Of a stretch of 41,033 bases of DNA, positions 40,816 to 41,033 are shown one piece after another (position 1 is the first letter of the stretch; each line of letters starts with the position of its first letter). A model generated the notes under the pieces. It ran no database searches and was not told where the DNA came from. It worked only from the letters and a program-made list of their open reading frames with translations. The DNA comes from Oscillatoriales cyanobacterium (GTDB lineage Bacteria > Cyanobacteriota > Cyanobacteriia > Cyanobacteriales > Microcoleaceae). A program made the translations under genes and the position numbers. The stretch is taken from assembly GCA_004294385.1 (NCBI GenBank), contig REAP01000104.1, forward strand, positions 1 through 41,033, given 5' to 3'.

Positions 40816-41033
40816 AAAAATAATATGGGATGCGGGAAACTCAGAGACTTTAGTCCTGAGAGGAAAGCGACACGAGGGACTTTAGTCCCCGTGTTCTTCG
40901 TACTATGATACAATTTAGATTGTGAGTAAGAATCAAAACATCTACGTGTTGAAACATCCTAGTATCGGAGAAATCCCGGCTCCTATGAAACAACGGTTAG
41001 GTTTAAGTCAAGAGTGTCAGTATGACAGGAAAG
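40816..41033 (+). mobile_element. Left end of a second IS200/IS605-like element, continuing past the window
   Basis: 40824-40898 aligns over 75 nt, without gaps, to the left end of the first element. The hairpin CTCAGAGACTTTAGTCCTGAG is conserved, and similarity continues to TTCAT (40811-40815). Beyond 40898 it does not match tnpA or tnpB of the first element, so this is a different member, a derivative with other cargo, or a solitary end. A second hairpin, CACGAGGGACTTTAGTCCCCG, is present. Confidence 0.65.
40922..41033 (+). CDS. Partial ORF of unknown function running off the window
   Basis: A GTG-started frame of at least 37 codons, (M)SKNQNIYVLKHPSIGEIPAP then MKQRLGLSQECQYDRK, is open to the window edge. 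It starts 24 nt after the IS left-end similarity and is preceded by TACTATGATACAAT, which contains a -10-like TATGAT. I do not recognise it, and it does not resemble a TnpA or TnpB N-terminus. It may be element cargo or an adjacent host gene. Confidence 0.35.
   Translation, partial: MSKNQNIYVLKHPSIGEIPAPMKQRLGLSQECQYDRK

Overview
The window comes from a filamentous cyanobacterium of the Oscillatoriales type (Microcoleus, Oscillatoria or Kamptonema-like). This is an inference from the many HIP1-type GCGATCGC sites, a CYP110-like P450, a fused ThiE, a cyanobacterial FHA-PBP1 fusion, paired M16 peptidases, Uma2 proteins, and a very high load of short palindromic and tandem intergenic repeats. 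No database was searched; all family names come from recognising motifs in the translations.

Layout. 1-116 is the right end of a palindromic MITE. 193-1581 is a P450, then tandem repeats, then a multi-PAS/GAF histidine kinase (1845-4994, minus). 5011-6925 is an IS200/IS605 element with divergent tnpB and tnpA, whose right end lies 17 nt from the kinase start codon. 7053-9134 (minus) holds an ACT-malic enzyme, a tandem duplication of its 5' end, and a conserved small Cys-tailed protein. argS (9592) is followed by an ATP-grasp protein, a repeat cluster, an FHA-PBP1 (12865), a Uma2 protein, a methyltransferase and a MacA/MacB-like adaptor-permease pair without an ATPase (16905-20212). Next come an orphan antitoxin-like ORF, a second Uma2 protein, a non-catalytic/catalytic M16 peptidase pair (21503-24186), a hemerythrin protein and a nested-repeat region (25488-25810). 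Two large SdrD-B-repeat proteins follow (25931-30846), then a tnpB remnant, a peptidoglycan-binding protein, an Rpn nuclease with a decayed partial copy beside it, and a parallel-beta-helix/SPOR protein. thiE and thiS (35661-37236), a translationally coupled ATPase plus PD-(D/E)XK-like pair (37244-38772), rpmA with a 5'-truncated rplU, two small cyanobacterial proteins, and a second IS200/605-like left end running off the window complete the map.

How the genes work together. Housekeeping functions (argS, rpmA/rplU, thiE/thiS, malic enzyme, PBP1, M16) are interleaved with accessory ones. Coherent units are the tnpA/tnpB element, the adaptor-permease pair, the M16 pair, thiE/thiS, rplU/rpmA and the ATPase-nuclease pair, which overlaps by ATGA and is the best candidate for a compact defence-like system.

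The most notable observations are: a 149-bp MITE inserted at the exact centre of another dispersed palindrome, apparently at two loci; hairpin elements with compensatory changes between copies; an rplU gene whose N-terminal coding part is replaced by a dispersed repeat; a TnpB lacking both the zinc ribbon and the canonical RuvC-II glutamate; an adaptor whose two coiled-coil arms are each built of four exact 26-residue repeats; and IS left ends adjacent to TTCAT, in one case coinciding with a start codon.
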